Assembly (NCBI GenBank): GCA_902796535.1
Contig: CADBPL010000289.1
Coordinates: 1-7,638 of the forward strand
Length of the DNA stretch: 7,638 bases
Reading direction: 5' to 3'
DNA from: Oscillospiraceae bacterium
Lineage (GTDB): Bacteria > Bacillota > Clostridia > Oscillospirales > Acutalibacteraceae
In this document: piece by piece, positions 1 to 6,484 of the stretch
Position numbering within the stretch: the stretch's first letter is position 1
Layout of the letters: the number at the start of each line of letters is the position of its first letter
Notes under the pieces: generated by a model
What the model was told of the DNA's origin: nothing
The model's input: the letters and a program-made list of their open reading frames with translations, nothing else
The model's database searches: none
Translations under genes and position numbers: made by a program

Positions 1-716
1 CGTTCGCCAAGGGCATTCCGTTCGATTACTCGATCTACGGCGCGTCCGAAGGGTTGGTCGCCGCCGTGACCGAGCTGGAAAGCACCGAGATGCAGCTGCT
101 CACCGACAGCTGCTTTTATGAATTCGTTCCGGCCGACAGCGAAAGCGACGAGTACCTTACGCTCGACCAGCTCAAAGCCGGTGAAAAATACGAGATCCTC
201 ATCACCACCGCAGCCGGGCTTTACCGCTACCGCCTCAAGGACGTCATCGAGGTCAGGGGCTTCAACGGCAAGTGCCCGCTCATCAGCTTTGTGCGCCGCA
301 AGGGGCAGCTGTTCAACGTGGCGGGCGAAAAATTCAGCGCGGAAGACGCGCGCACCAGCGTGGAAATGTTTGAAAAAGCGCACAAGATCCGTTTGGAGAA
401 CTGGCTGTTCTATCAGGATGAAAGCGTGCTGCCCAACCGCTACGCCTTTGTCACGGAATGTGAACTGCCTGCCGAAGCGGATGCCTGCGTCGACGAGCTG
501 GAAGCTTATATGGGACAGTGCAACAAGCGCTACGAAAGCCAGCGCGCCAAAATGTTTATCGGCCGGCTGACGGTGCAGAAGCTGCAGCCCGGCACACACG
601 CCGCCTGGGCGCAGCGCTGTGTGGCCGCAGGCGCCTCAGCCGCTCAGATAAAGCCCGTTCACTCCCTCGATACCCCCGAGAAGAAGGAATTCTTCTTGAA
701 CAGGATCATCAAGTAA
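1..716 (+). CDS. GH3-superfamily adenylating enzyme (acyl-acid amidosynthetase-like), C-terminal part
   Basis: The gene is cut by the window start: frame 3 is open from base 3, and the TAA stop is at 714-716, giving about 237 residues. A TTG at 54 is not a real start, because conserved sequence lies upstream of it. Two GH3 hallmarks are visible. YGASEG (36-53) matches the second ATP-binding motif (YGxSE). GLYRYRLKDVIEV (about 216-254) matches the third motif, with the ATP-contacting Asp kept and the usual Gly before it replaced by Lys. A GEKFSAED segment (328-351) matches the conserved gEK(t/l) region at the C-lobe hinge. By family knowledge, GH3 proteins activate a carboxylic acid with ATP and, in plants, join it to an amino acid; the bacterial substrates are mostly unknown. 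The protein is probably cytosolic, as no membrane segment is seen. The family usually runs to about 500-560 residues, so roughly half is missing here. It is followed after 15 bp by a secreted hydrolase gene, implying one transcript. The family call is firm; the substrate is unknown. Confidence 0.85.
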   Translation, partial: FAKGIPFDYSIYGASEGLVAAVTELESTEMQLLTDSCFYEFVPADSESDEYLTLDQLKAGEKYEILITTAAGLYRYRLKDVIEVRGFNGKCPLISFVRRKGQLFNVAGEKFSAEDARTSVEMFEKAHKIRLENWLFYQDESVLPNRYAFVTECELPAEADACVDELEAYMGQCNKRYESQRAKMFIGRLTVQKLQPGTHAAWAQRCVAAGASAAQIKPVHSLDTPEKKEFFLNRIIK

Positions 717-719
717 TTC

Positions 720-726
720 AGGAGGT
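720..726 (+). promoter_or_regulatory. Ribosome binding site of the SGNH hydrolase gene
   Basis: AGGAGGT lies 5 nt before ATG 732 and is a near-perfect Shine-Dalgarno sequence. It selects ATG 732 over the in-frame ATG at 744 (residue 5). It sits in the 15 bp gap after the GH3 stop, so the second gene is translated from the same message. Confidence 0.85.
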
Positions 727-731
727 ACGTT

Positions 732-2135
732 ATGAAATCTTCAATGAAAAAACTGCTTGCCGTCACCCTGACGGCTATGCTGCTCATCCCCTGTGCCGTG
801 CCGGCGTTTGCCGCCACAAAAGAAACCGTGCGGCAATACGGCAAAGAGGGCGGCTACCTCGCCATAGGCGACTCCATCTCCCGCGGCTGCGGCTCCGACG
901 GCTTTTATCTGGATCAGGATAAAGCCGAAGGCGGCCAATACGACCTGTATTATATGCGCAATGTCAAGGGCGCCATTCCCACCCAGATCGCCGAAGCCGT
1001 GGGCTGCACCATGCCCGAGGACATGGCCGATCAGAACGCCACCTTCTGGCCCTGCTGCTACCCCGGCATGACCGTTGCCATGATGCTCGACCTGCTCGGC
1101 GTTGACGACGGGTTTAAGGATGAAAAGCTCAATTACGCTTACTACTGCGATATGCTGGAATACTTCGGCTACGAAGGCTCCTTTGACGGCGTGCGCGAGG
1201 GACACGTTTACAAAGAGGGCGAATGCGGCAAGTGCGGAAACATCATTGAGCTGATCAAAAAAGCTGACCTCATCACCGTGCAGCTGGGTATGTGCGACAT
1301 CTTCTACCGCGCCTACCGCATCGTCAGCAACGGCGGTATGCTCAAGGACGGGCTTAAATTTGACCTGAGCAGCGCGGACGCGATCAAATCGCTGCTCGAA
1401 ACTGCTGTCAGCGAAATGAAATTCGGATATCAGTATTGGGAACAGCACTACACCCAACTGCTCGAAACCATCCTGGCCCTCAACCCCGACGCCACCATCG
1501 TGATGGTCGGCTCGTTCAACGTGGTCAATCAGCTCACCATCACCGACGATACGCTTTTCCCGCTCGGCTCGCTCTTTTCCGCCATTACCGACGGTATGAA
1601 CCGGCACTATGAAAAATGGCAGAAGGAATACGGCGTGCTCTATGCCGACGTTGCCAACACCGAAACGCTCGCGGCCGAAAACGACTGGTCGCTGCTGGGC
1701 GATTTCATGAGCAACACCTTCACCGGCACACACCCCGGCCAGAAAGGCTACGATTACATGGTGCGTCAGATCCTTGAACAGCTGCCGCAGGAAAACGATT
1801 CCCAAAACCTGCGCGTCGACCTCGGCCGCTTCACCAAGGTCGATCAGGTGCTCATCAACGGCGTCCCCGTCAGGAACTACACCATGGACGGCTTCGTGCT
1901 CGATATCCCCTATTCCGGCCCGCTTGCCGGCACGCTCATCATCGGCTCCGATAACGGCGACGGCACAACGGCCACGCAGCTGTACCTCTTGAAATGGAGC
2001 AAAGCCAAGGGAACCACGGCCTACCGCCTGTGGGGCACGAACAACATCAAAGGCAAGCTGCTCAGCCCCGGAAGACTGATCCTTTCCCTTTTCAAAACGG
2101 TCTATGAAAAAATCGCCGGCTTGTTCAATAAGTGA
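732..2135 (+). CDS. Secreted SGNH/GDSL-type hydrolase-like protein
   Basis: This 467-residue protein begins with a classical signal peptide: MKSSMKK, a hydrophobic core, and PAFA with likely cleavage after Ala27. The cysteine at residue 21 follows LIP, a poor lipobox, so I favour secretion over a lipoprotein. SGNH block I is clear: AIGDSISRG, with nucleophile Ser48 (873-875). YPGMT (Gly112) may be block II. LGMCD (186-189) sits where block III GxND is expected, with Cys188 in place of the oxyanion-hole Asn. THPGQKGYDYM (His334) is block V, but the residue three before the His is Thr331, not Asp. A Ser-His dyad is therefore present while two supporting residues differ. Residues about 360-425 look beta-rich, and the C-terminus (about 445-467) is an amphipathic helix. 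All eight mature cysteines (53, 92, 108, 109, 139, 165, 168, 188) lie in the first half. The likely role is an extracellular esterase or lipase acting on acylated glycans or lipids, but the substrate cannot be told. It is co-transcribed with the GH3 gene. Confidence 0.8.
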   Translation: MKSSMKKLLAVTLTAMLLIPCAVPAFAATKETVRQYGKEGGYLAIGDSISRGCGSDGFYLDQDKAEGGQYDLYYMRNVKGAIPTQIAEAVGCTMPEDMADQNATFWPCCYPGMTVAMMLDLLGVDDGFKDEKLNYAYYCDMLEYFGYEGSFDGVREGHVYKEGECGKCGNIIELIKKADLITVQLGMCDIFYRAYRIVSNGGMLKDGLKFDLSSADAIKSLLETAVSEMKFGYQYWEQHYTQLLETILALNPDATIVMVGSFNVVNQLTITDDTLFPLGSLFSAITDGMNRHYEKWQKEYGVLYADVANTETLAAENDWSLLGDFMSNTFTGTHPGQKGYDYMVRQILEQLPQENDSQNLRVDLGRFTKVDQVLINGVPVRNYTMDGFVLDIPYSGPLAGTLIIGSDNGDGTTATQLYLLKWSKAKGTTAYRLWGTNNIKGKLLSPGRLILSLFKTVYEKIAGLFNK

Positions 2136-2167
2136 TCCTGAATCCGACAACGCAGCAAGAAACAAAG

Positions 2168-2230
2168 CAAACGGCTCCGCAGGTTCGATCAGAACCGCAG
2201 AGCCGTTTGTTTGTTGTTTTTTGTTTTTTC
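2168..2230. terminator. Bidirectional rho-independent terminator between convergent operons
   Basis: The arms are 2168-2186 and 2192-2209. A lower stem of ten pairs (CAAACGGCTC with GAGCCGTTTG) and an upper stem (GC, then GGTTC with GAACC) are interrupted by one mismatch and one bulged A, around a GATCA loop (2187-2191). On the + strand the stem runs into TTTGTTTGTTGTTTTTTG and further Ts to 2229, a good terminator for the GH3-SGNH unit. On the - strand the stem begins 27 nt after the stop of the Wzz-GGDEF gene and is followed by CTTTGTTTCTT, so it can also end that operon. The whole 100 bp between the two stop codons holds nothing else. Confidence 0.85.
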
Positions 2231-2235
2231 TTCGG

Positions 2236-4020
2236 TTATCCCATTCTGCCGATCGCGCGGCGGATCAGCGTTCTGACTTCGTGCGTGTCATCCTCTGTGG
2301 AATTGCAGAACGCAGCCGTATAATTAATGTGCAGCTCGATCTGCTTGTCGTTGTAATCCTTCACGCTCTTTTCAAGCATTTCGAGGTAAAGCTCCGCCTT
2401 TGGCACAGAGCACTGCTCAAACAGGCCTAAGAACATGCCGGGCTTGTTGCAGCCGACGAAGCCGTAATTCTTGGAAAGCGACTTGATCATGCCGCCAAAG
2501 CTGCCCAGCAGCAGATCGCCTGCCGCGTGACCCAGCGATTCGTTGGTTTGGGTCAGGTTATCCAGCGTAATGACCACGCAGGTGAACTGTTCGCCGATCT
2601 CCTTTTCGCTCAGGGTGTTGATCTGGATATCGCACATCTGACGGTTCGGGAGCTTCGTGACCTTGTCGGTGTAGAGAATATACTGAATGAAATCCTTCAG
2701 GCGGCCGATCACCACGGCGCCGGCGCAGCCGAAGAACAGGAAGAACACGAGCGCAAGCGCAAGATAAAGCTTGATGTTTACCTTCTGCGAGGTCACGACC
2801 GAGTTGAGGTTGTTCAGATAGCTTGCGCCGATATACTCGTTCAGTTCCCGCGCCGTTGCCTGCACGATGCCGTATTCATTGTTCAGCATTTCAACAAGCT
2901 GATCAATATAATACTCAACTTCCGTGCTGAGCACTTCGTTTTCCTGGTTATCCACAAACACCGAACGGATGTATGCGGCGTGATCCCGGTCGATCTTGTC
3001 GTTTTCGATCGACTGATTGATCTGCACGTATTCCTGAATCAGATCGTCATAGGTCGTGGTAACGTTCAGATCGCGGTCGCGGTTGTAGCCGTCCACATCC
3101 ATGATGATGGAAGAACCGGTGCTCTCGTTATCATCGGACTGCTTGGCGTTTTCCGTGCTGTTGATGCCCTTATCGCTGTAATTGTCGATCAGGTATTTGA
3201 GACGGCCGGATTTGTCCGTGTTGTTCTTGATGTTGATAGTCAGGTTATCCATGCGATCCTGCTGCTTTTTCAACAGCAGGTCGTTATCCTTGGTGTATTT
3301 TCCCTGCAAAATGGTCGCATAAAGATGGGGAACCTTGTTGTTGATGAGGTAGCTGTAAATGTTTTCCAGATCGGAAAACGTATAACCCGTGGCGGACGCT
3401 CTGAAATCGGGGTATTTGTCTTTTTTCTGCATCAGAAAGTCGTCGATATCCTTGACCGATTCCTGAATGACCTCGGCGCTCTCGATGTAGTCGTAGTCAT
3501 TGGAGCTGATGTTTGCCGCATTGTTCGGCAGAATCAACTGGTCAACATACCGTTCGCTGTAAAACATATAATAGTTTTTAATAATAGCGTCAAGCATGTT
3601 GCCGGCGTAATTCATGGACTTATCCGAACCGGCCTCGTAGGAGATCACGTAATCGGACGGAAAATACGAATACTCCTCGCCCTTGCTCAGCGCAGTCTCC
3701 TTTTTCTGCTCTTCCTCTTCGGAAATGATCGCACGAACCTTGACCTTGGAACGTACTTCATCCACAGAGCACTTCAAGCCCAAATCTTCAATGGCACCCT
3801 TGATGACGGTGGAAGAATAAATTTCGGAAACGTCAAGCTTGGAACCGTTCGGCGTCATGCCGTCGGAGATCGAATCGTTGGCATAGCGAATGACCGTCGT
3901 CGCCGTGTAGACCTGCTGCGCGCTCGCGTAGGAATATACGCCGATGGCACCGGCAAGCGCAACGAAGAAAATGATCAGCTTACCCTTGGAGAGGTATCGT
4001 AGTAATTGAAACTCCTTCAC
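2236..4020 (-). CDS. Wzz-like membrane protein with C-terminal degenerate GGDEF domain
   Basis: The protein has 594 residues and starts at GTG (4018-4020). TM1 spans about 15-32, and a large extracellular helical region covers about 33-412. TM2 spans about 416-438, followed by a cytoplasmic GGDEF-like domain from about 450 to 594. The extracellular part has Wzz-like traits (TATTVIRY, GMTPNGSKLDVSEIYSS, then an SxxVI-type helix) and aligns colinearly with the product of the upstream gene. In the GGDEF domain, TDKVTKLPNR (451-460) and NESLGHAAGD (493-502) are clear family marks. The signature itself reads KPGMF (526-530). The first metal-binding Asp is Thr485. The inhibitory-site RxxD reads KNYG (517-520). 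Asn493 and Asp502, the guanine-contacting positions in diguanylate cyclases, appear kept. I infer no cyclase activity, with possible nucleotide sensing coupled to polysaccharide chain-length control or export. A polar, probably disordered stretch (about 284-320) lies in the extracellular part. The gene overlaps its upstream neighbour by 41 nt. Confidence 0.8.
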   Translation of the reverse strand: MKEFQLLRYLSKGKLIIFFVALAGAIGVYSYASAQQVYTATTVIRYANDSISDGMTPNGSKLDVSEIYSSTVIKGAIEDLGLKCSVDEVRSKVKVRAIISEEEEQKKETALSKGEEYSYFPSDYVISYEAGSDKSMNYAGNMLDAIIKNYYMFYSERYVDQLILPNNAANISSNDYDYIESAEVIQESVKDIDDFLMQKKDKYPDFRASATGYTFSDLENIYSYLINNKVPHLYATILQGKYTKDNDLLLKKQQDRMDNLTINIKNNTDKSGRLKYLIDNYSDKGINSTENAKQSDDNESTGSSIIMDVDGYNRDRDLNVTTTYDDLIQEYVQINQSIENDKIDRDHAAYIRSVFVDNQENEVLSTEVEYYIDQLVEMLNNEYGIVQATARELNEYIGASYLNNLNSVVTSQKVNIKLYLALALVFFLFFGCAGAVVIGRLKDFIQYILYTDKVTKLPNRQMCDIQINTLSEKEIGEQFTCVVITLDNLTQTNESLGHAAGDLLLGSFGGMIKSLSKNYGFVGCNKPGMFLGLFEQCSVPKAELYLEMLEKSVKDYNDKQIELHINYTAAFCNSTEDDTHEVRTLIRRAIGRMG

Positions 4021-5527
4021 GCTTTTTCCCTCCGCTGAAATAACGATATCTGAGCCAGATCACAGCATAAATGCCGGTCAACAGAACCGCCGCAAGAATA
4101 ACCAGCTTGCTCACGTGCAGCTTTTGCGTAAGCGACGGATTGGCGGTTTTGAAGGTCAGATAATCCTTGGTCTTGTATCGAATGTACGCCTTGTCGACCG
4201 TTTCGATCTGACGGGAAAGGTCGGTAAACTTCTGCCGAATCTCCTTGATCATGGCGTTCGCCTTGCGAAGATCGGCTGTTGTGTTCTTTCCGGCGTTCAT
4301 TTTGCCGATTATGTCACTGTTGGTTTCGATGATTTTGGCAGTCTCCTGTGCGGTGAGCAGATAGTTATCCGCCTGACTTGCCATGTAATCCATGCCTGTT
4401 TTGGTTTTGGACATATAGTAGGTTCGCTTGGTCTCGTCGATCGAGGGGATCATCACAACGCTGATCATGGCTTCGTTGTACATCTTGATCCCGTCGTTGC
4501 GCACGTTGTACGCCGCCATATCCTTGGCGTAGCTCAGCCCCTTGATCCGGTTGACGTAGCCGAGCGCGCGGGTGTAACGCGCCTTATCGGAGGAACAGCC
4601 TGCCTGAACAATGAACGCGCGGTATTTCGCAATATCGTAATCGCGCAGATCCTCCACCTTTTGCGAAAGCGATTTAAAGGTCTCATCCGTCGCCTCTTCG
4701 GTAAAGGTCTTGCTCTGCTTCACTCTGGTGTTCAGGTATTTTTCGATCTGCTGCGCTTTGAGGTCGAGCAGGTCTGCGATCTCCATATATTCGTCATCAT
4801 GGAAAATGTCAATATTGAAATCGAGGATCGAACGGTTTTCCGTGTATTTGGAATAAAGGTTATCCTTATAGGCCTTGCACCAGAAGGTCAGAAGGTCGTT
4901 CACGCTCACGTCTTTCAGCTCAGGCGGTTTGCGCACCGTGATGCGGTAGGACGTGGAAATGTAGAGATTTTCCTCGGAAAACGACTTGGCGTTCGTCGGG
5001 CGGATGGTGATGCAGTCGGCCACTTTGTTGAGGTCGACGCTTTCCGGGTCGATGCCGCAATAGGTCAGCATCCCGCTCACCACCTCCTGGCTGACTGCGT
5101 CATAGGCATTGAAGCGCGTGGAGTTGGGATTCAGGCCGTTGGCGCTTTCCTCATAGTTCAGGCTCATTTCCGTGGTCGCCGTGTTCTCGCTCTTGAGCAG
5201 GAAATAACAGGCGGAAAGGGCGATAGCCGCGGCAAGCAGAACGCAGATCGGCGCTTTGAGCTTGAACATCGCAATAATCACCCGTTTGGGGCGTGAACGA
5301 TCCGCAAAATCCAGATCGACACTGTCCAGCACTTTGATCGCAGGTGCAAAGATGAGCTTGAGCACTATGTCGATCATGCTTTCCCGCTTTTTTCTGGAAC
5401 GGACGGTTTTCACGGTTTTCTCTGCTCTCGGCTTTTTTGCCGTAACAGCAAACTCCGCCGCCGCTCCGGGTCGTTTCGCTCGTTGCGGCAAAGCGCGGCG
5501 CCTGATTCGTTTCTTTTTCTTTTTCAT
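3980..5527 (-). CDS. Wzz-like polysaccharide chain-length/co-polymerase protein with basic N-terminal extension
   Basis: The protein has 515 residues and starts at ATG (5525-5527) behind a strong ribosome binding site. Its topology is Wzz-like: cytoplasmic N-terminus, TM1 (about 90-111), a large extracellular helical domain (about 112-472), TM2 (about 473-492) and a short basic tail. The N-terminal 90 residues are unusual. They include KKKKKRIRRR at 2-11, more Lys/Arg clusters to residue 48, and an amphipathic stretch (MIDIVLKLIFAPAIKVLDSV, 51-70). The segment after TM1 (TATTEMSLNYEES, GLNPNSTRFNAYDAVSQEVV) and much of the following domain align with the next gene's product. Wzz proteins oligomerise in the membrane and set polysaccharide length, often with a tyrosine kinase; no kinase is seen here. 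The tail (GKKREGVSITTIPLQG) has no tyrosine cluster, so it is not an obvious fused-kinase substrate. The Pro-rich motif usually found before TM2 is weak, so the family call rests on topology and context. Confidence 0.7.
   Translation of the reverse strand: MKKKKKRIRRRALPQRAKRPGAAAEFAVTAKKPRAEKTVKTVRSRKKRESMIDIVLKLIFAPAIKVLDSVDLDFADRSRPKRVIIAMFKLKAPICVLLAAAIALSACYFLLKSENTATTEMSLNYEESANGLNPNSTRFNAYDAVSQEVVSGMLTYCGIDPESVDLNKVADCITIRPTNAKSFSEENLYISTSYRITVRKPPELKDVSVNDLLTFWCKAYKDNLYSKYTENRSILDFNIDIFHDDEYMEIADLLDLKAQQIEKYLNTRVKQSKTFTEEATDETFKSLSQKVEDLRDYDIAKYRAFIVQAGCSSDKARYTRALGYVNRIKGLSYAKDMAAYNVRNDGIKMYNEAMISVVMIPSIDETKRTYYMSKTKTGMDYMASQADNYLLTAQETAKIIETNSDIIGKMNAGKNTTADLRKANAMIKEIRQKFTDLSRQIETVDKAYIRYKTKDYLTFKTANPSLTQKLHVSKLVILAAVLLTGIYAVIWLRYRYFSGGKKREGVSITTIPLQG
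4028..4033 (-). promoter_or_regulatory. Ribosome binding site selecting the GTG start of the Wzz-GGDEF gene
   Basis: GGAGGG on the - strand lies 7 nt before the GTG at 4018-4020. It is inside the coding region of the upstream Wzz-like gene, so ribosomes must start the second protein 41 nt before the first one ends. This supports the GTG start, which places TM1 at a sensible position, and suggests translational coupling of the two paralogs. Confidence 0.75.
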
Positions 5528-5535
5528 ATTACCGT

Positions 5536-5543
5536 CCTCCTTT
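5536..5543 (-). promoter_or_regulatory. Ribosome binding site of the first Wzz-like gene
   Basis: AAAGGAGG on the - strand lies 8 nt before ATG 5527. It confirms the long start with the Lys/Arg-rich N-terminus rather than the internal Met at residue 51. The surrounding 72 nt spacer (5528-5599) is the longest gap in the - strand operon; I see no convincing promoter or terminator in it. Confidence 0.8.
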
Positions 5544-5599
5544 CATTCAGGATCAAAATCATAACTTAAGGCGTGCGCCGCAAGCTGTGCAGTGCTGCC

Positions 5600-6484
5600 T
5601 TAATACCAGCAAATGTCAACAACGACAAGTTCAGGCTGGTTGTTGATGCGGGGAATAAAGCCGGAATCGCCCAATCCCCTGCTGACGACGACCTGCGTGC
5701 CGTCTTCCACCTCGATCACCCCCGCCGTAAACTTCGGCAGAAAGCCTTCGCCCGTGCTGTAAAGCCCGCCGATTTTCGGCAGACGGATCAGGCCGCCGTG
5801 CGCGTGGCCGGTCAGCGCCACGTCAATATCGTGGTTGAGCAGCTTTTCCTTGAACAGTTCCGGGTAATGCGTCAGGCAGATGCGGCAGTTGGAGGTCGGC
5901 TTCAGGCGTTGCAAAAACTTTTTGGCGTTATTCGTTTCAATGTCAAACTGTTTGGTATCGTCCGAAATGGCGATCAGCTGCACGGTCGTGTCGCCCACTT
6001 CGACGTCCATCGACTCATTGCTCAGCAGCTTCACATTGTGATCGCCCAGCTGCGTGGCAAAGTGTTTGTCGCGGAACAACTGCTGATCCAGCTCGTTGTT
6101 GCCGTAGCAGGCGTAGATCGGCGCGATCTCACTGAGCTGATCCGACAAATTGAACAGCACCGAATAATCATCGTTTTTGTAGGTCATCATATCGCCGGCA
6201 TAGACGATCATATCCGGCTTGAGCGACCGGATCTTGCTGACGAGCTTGCTGTTGTTGGGGCCGAACTCTTTGTTGTGCAAATCGGCAAGCTCGACGATGC
6301 GGATATTATCGGACACCTTATCACAGCGGATCGGATAGAACGACACGGTGAAATTCCGGTTGACCGCGATATTCACGCCGACGATCAATATCACGGCCGC
6401 AGCGGCGGCCGCACACAGAACCGCGATGAGTTTTAACAGGAAATACTTGCGATCATTAGGCTTCCGGTGTTTTGCTTTGCCCAT
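5600..6484 (-). CDS. Membrane-anchored calcineurin-like metallophosphoesterase
   Basis: The protein has 294 residues. It has a basic N-terminus (MGKAKHRKPNDRKYF) and one TM helix (about 16-40) that acts as a signal anchor, so the catalytic domain should face outward. The metallophosphoesterase motifs appear in order: DLHN (Asp68, His70), AGD (Asp98), GNNE (128-131), THYP (His206) and GHAHGG (His227, His229). The layout resembles the YkuE-type group of membrane-linked phosphoesterases. The usual GNH(D/E) reads GNNE: metal-ligand Asn129 is kept, but the His that normally follows is Asn130 (codon 6095-6097). The substrate is unknown; a polyprenyl-phosphate, lipid or glycan phosphate would fit the polysaccharide setting, which is inference. 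The start ATG (6482-6484) lies inside the acetyltransferase gene, with a 29 nt overlap. A moderate ribosome binding site (GGGAG, 6494-6498) sits 9 nt upstream. The family call is firm; the role is not. Confidence 0.88.
   Translation of the reverse strand: MGKAKHRKPNDRKYFLLKLIAVLCAAAAAAVILIVGVNIAVNRNFTVSFYPIRCDKVSDNIRIVELADLHNKEFGPNNSKLVSKIRSLKPDMIVYAGDMMTYKNDDYSVLFNLSDQLSEIAPIYACYGNNELDQQLFRDKHFATQLGDHNVKLLSNESMDVEVGDTTVQLIAISDDTKQFDIETNNAKKFLQRLKPTSNCRICLTHYPELFKEKLLNHDIDVALTGHAHGGLIRLPKIGGLYSTGEGFLPKFTAGVIEVEDGTQVVVSRGLGDSGFIPRINNQPELVVVDICWY

Noticed and set aside
783..797. Possible lipoprotein signal (LIPC, Cys21) in the SGNH protein
   Set aside because: Pro directly before Cys is a poor lipobox, and a good signal peptidase I site (PAFA) follows at residue 27.
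741..2165. A long open frame of about 474 codons on the - strand across the SGNH gene
   Set aside because: It is a codon-bias shadow. It lacks family motifs and is low in complexity (Gly/Ala/Val/His-rich). The + strand frame has a signal peptide, ribosome binding site and GDS motif.
4018..4020. A frameshift or split gene at the junction of the two Wzz-like proteins
   Set aside because: Each protein has its own two TM segments, a full extracellular domain and a ribosome binding site, so they are paralogs with an overlap, not a broken single gene.
2527..5296. Long + strand open frames opposite both Wzz-like genes (2527-4002 and 4115-5296)
   Set aside because: Their Val/Ile/Arg/His-rich composition is typical of antisense readings, and they have no ribosome binding sites or recognisable domains. 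The - strand frames have TM segments, ribosome binding sites and mutual homology.
5558..5563. TATGAT on the - strand as a possible -10 box for the Wzz-like genes
   Set aside because: No TTGACA-like box lies 16-18 nt upstream and there is no extended -10 TG, so a promoter in the 72 nt spacer is not supported.
5564..5599. Small palindromes (CTTAAG, GGCGTGCGCC, GCAGTGCTGC) in the spacer between the phosphoesterase and the first Wzz-like gene
   Set aside because: The stems are only 3-4 bp with tiny loops and no T tract. They do not make a terminator or riboswitch that I can defend.
5573..6436. A + strand open frame of 287 codons opposite the phosphoesterase
   Set aside because: It is the antisense of a gene with a complete set of metallophosphoesterase motifs and has no support of its own.
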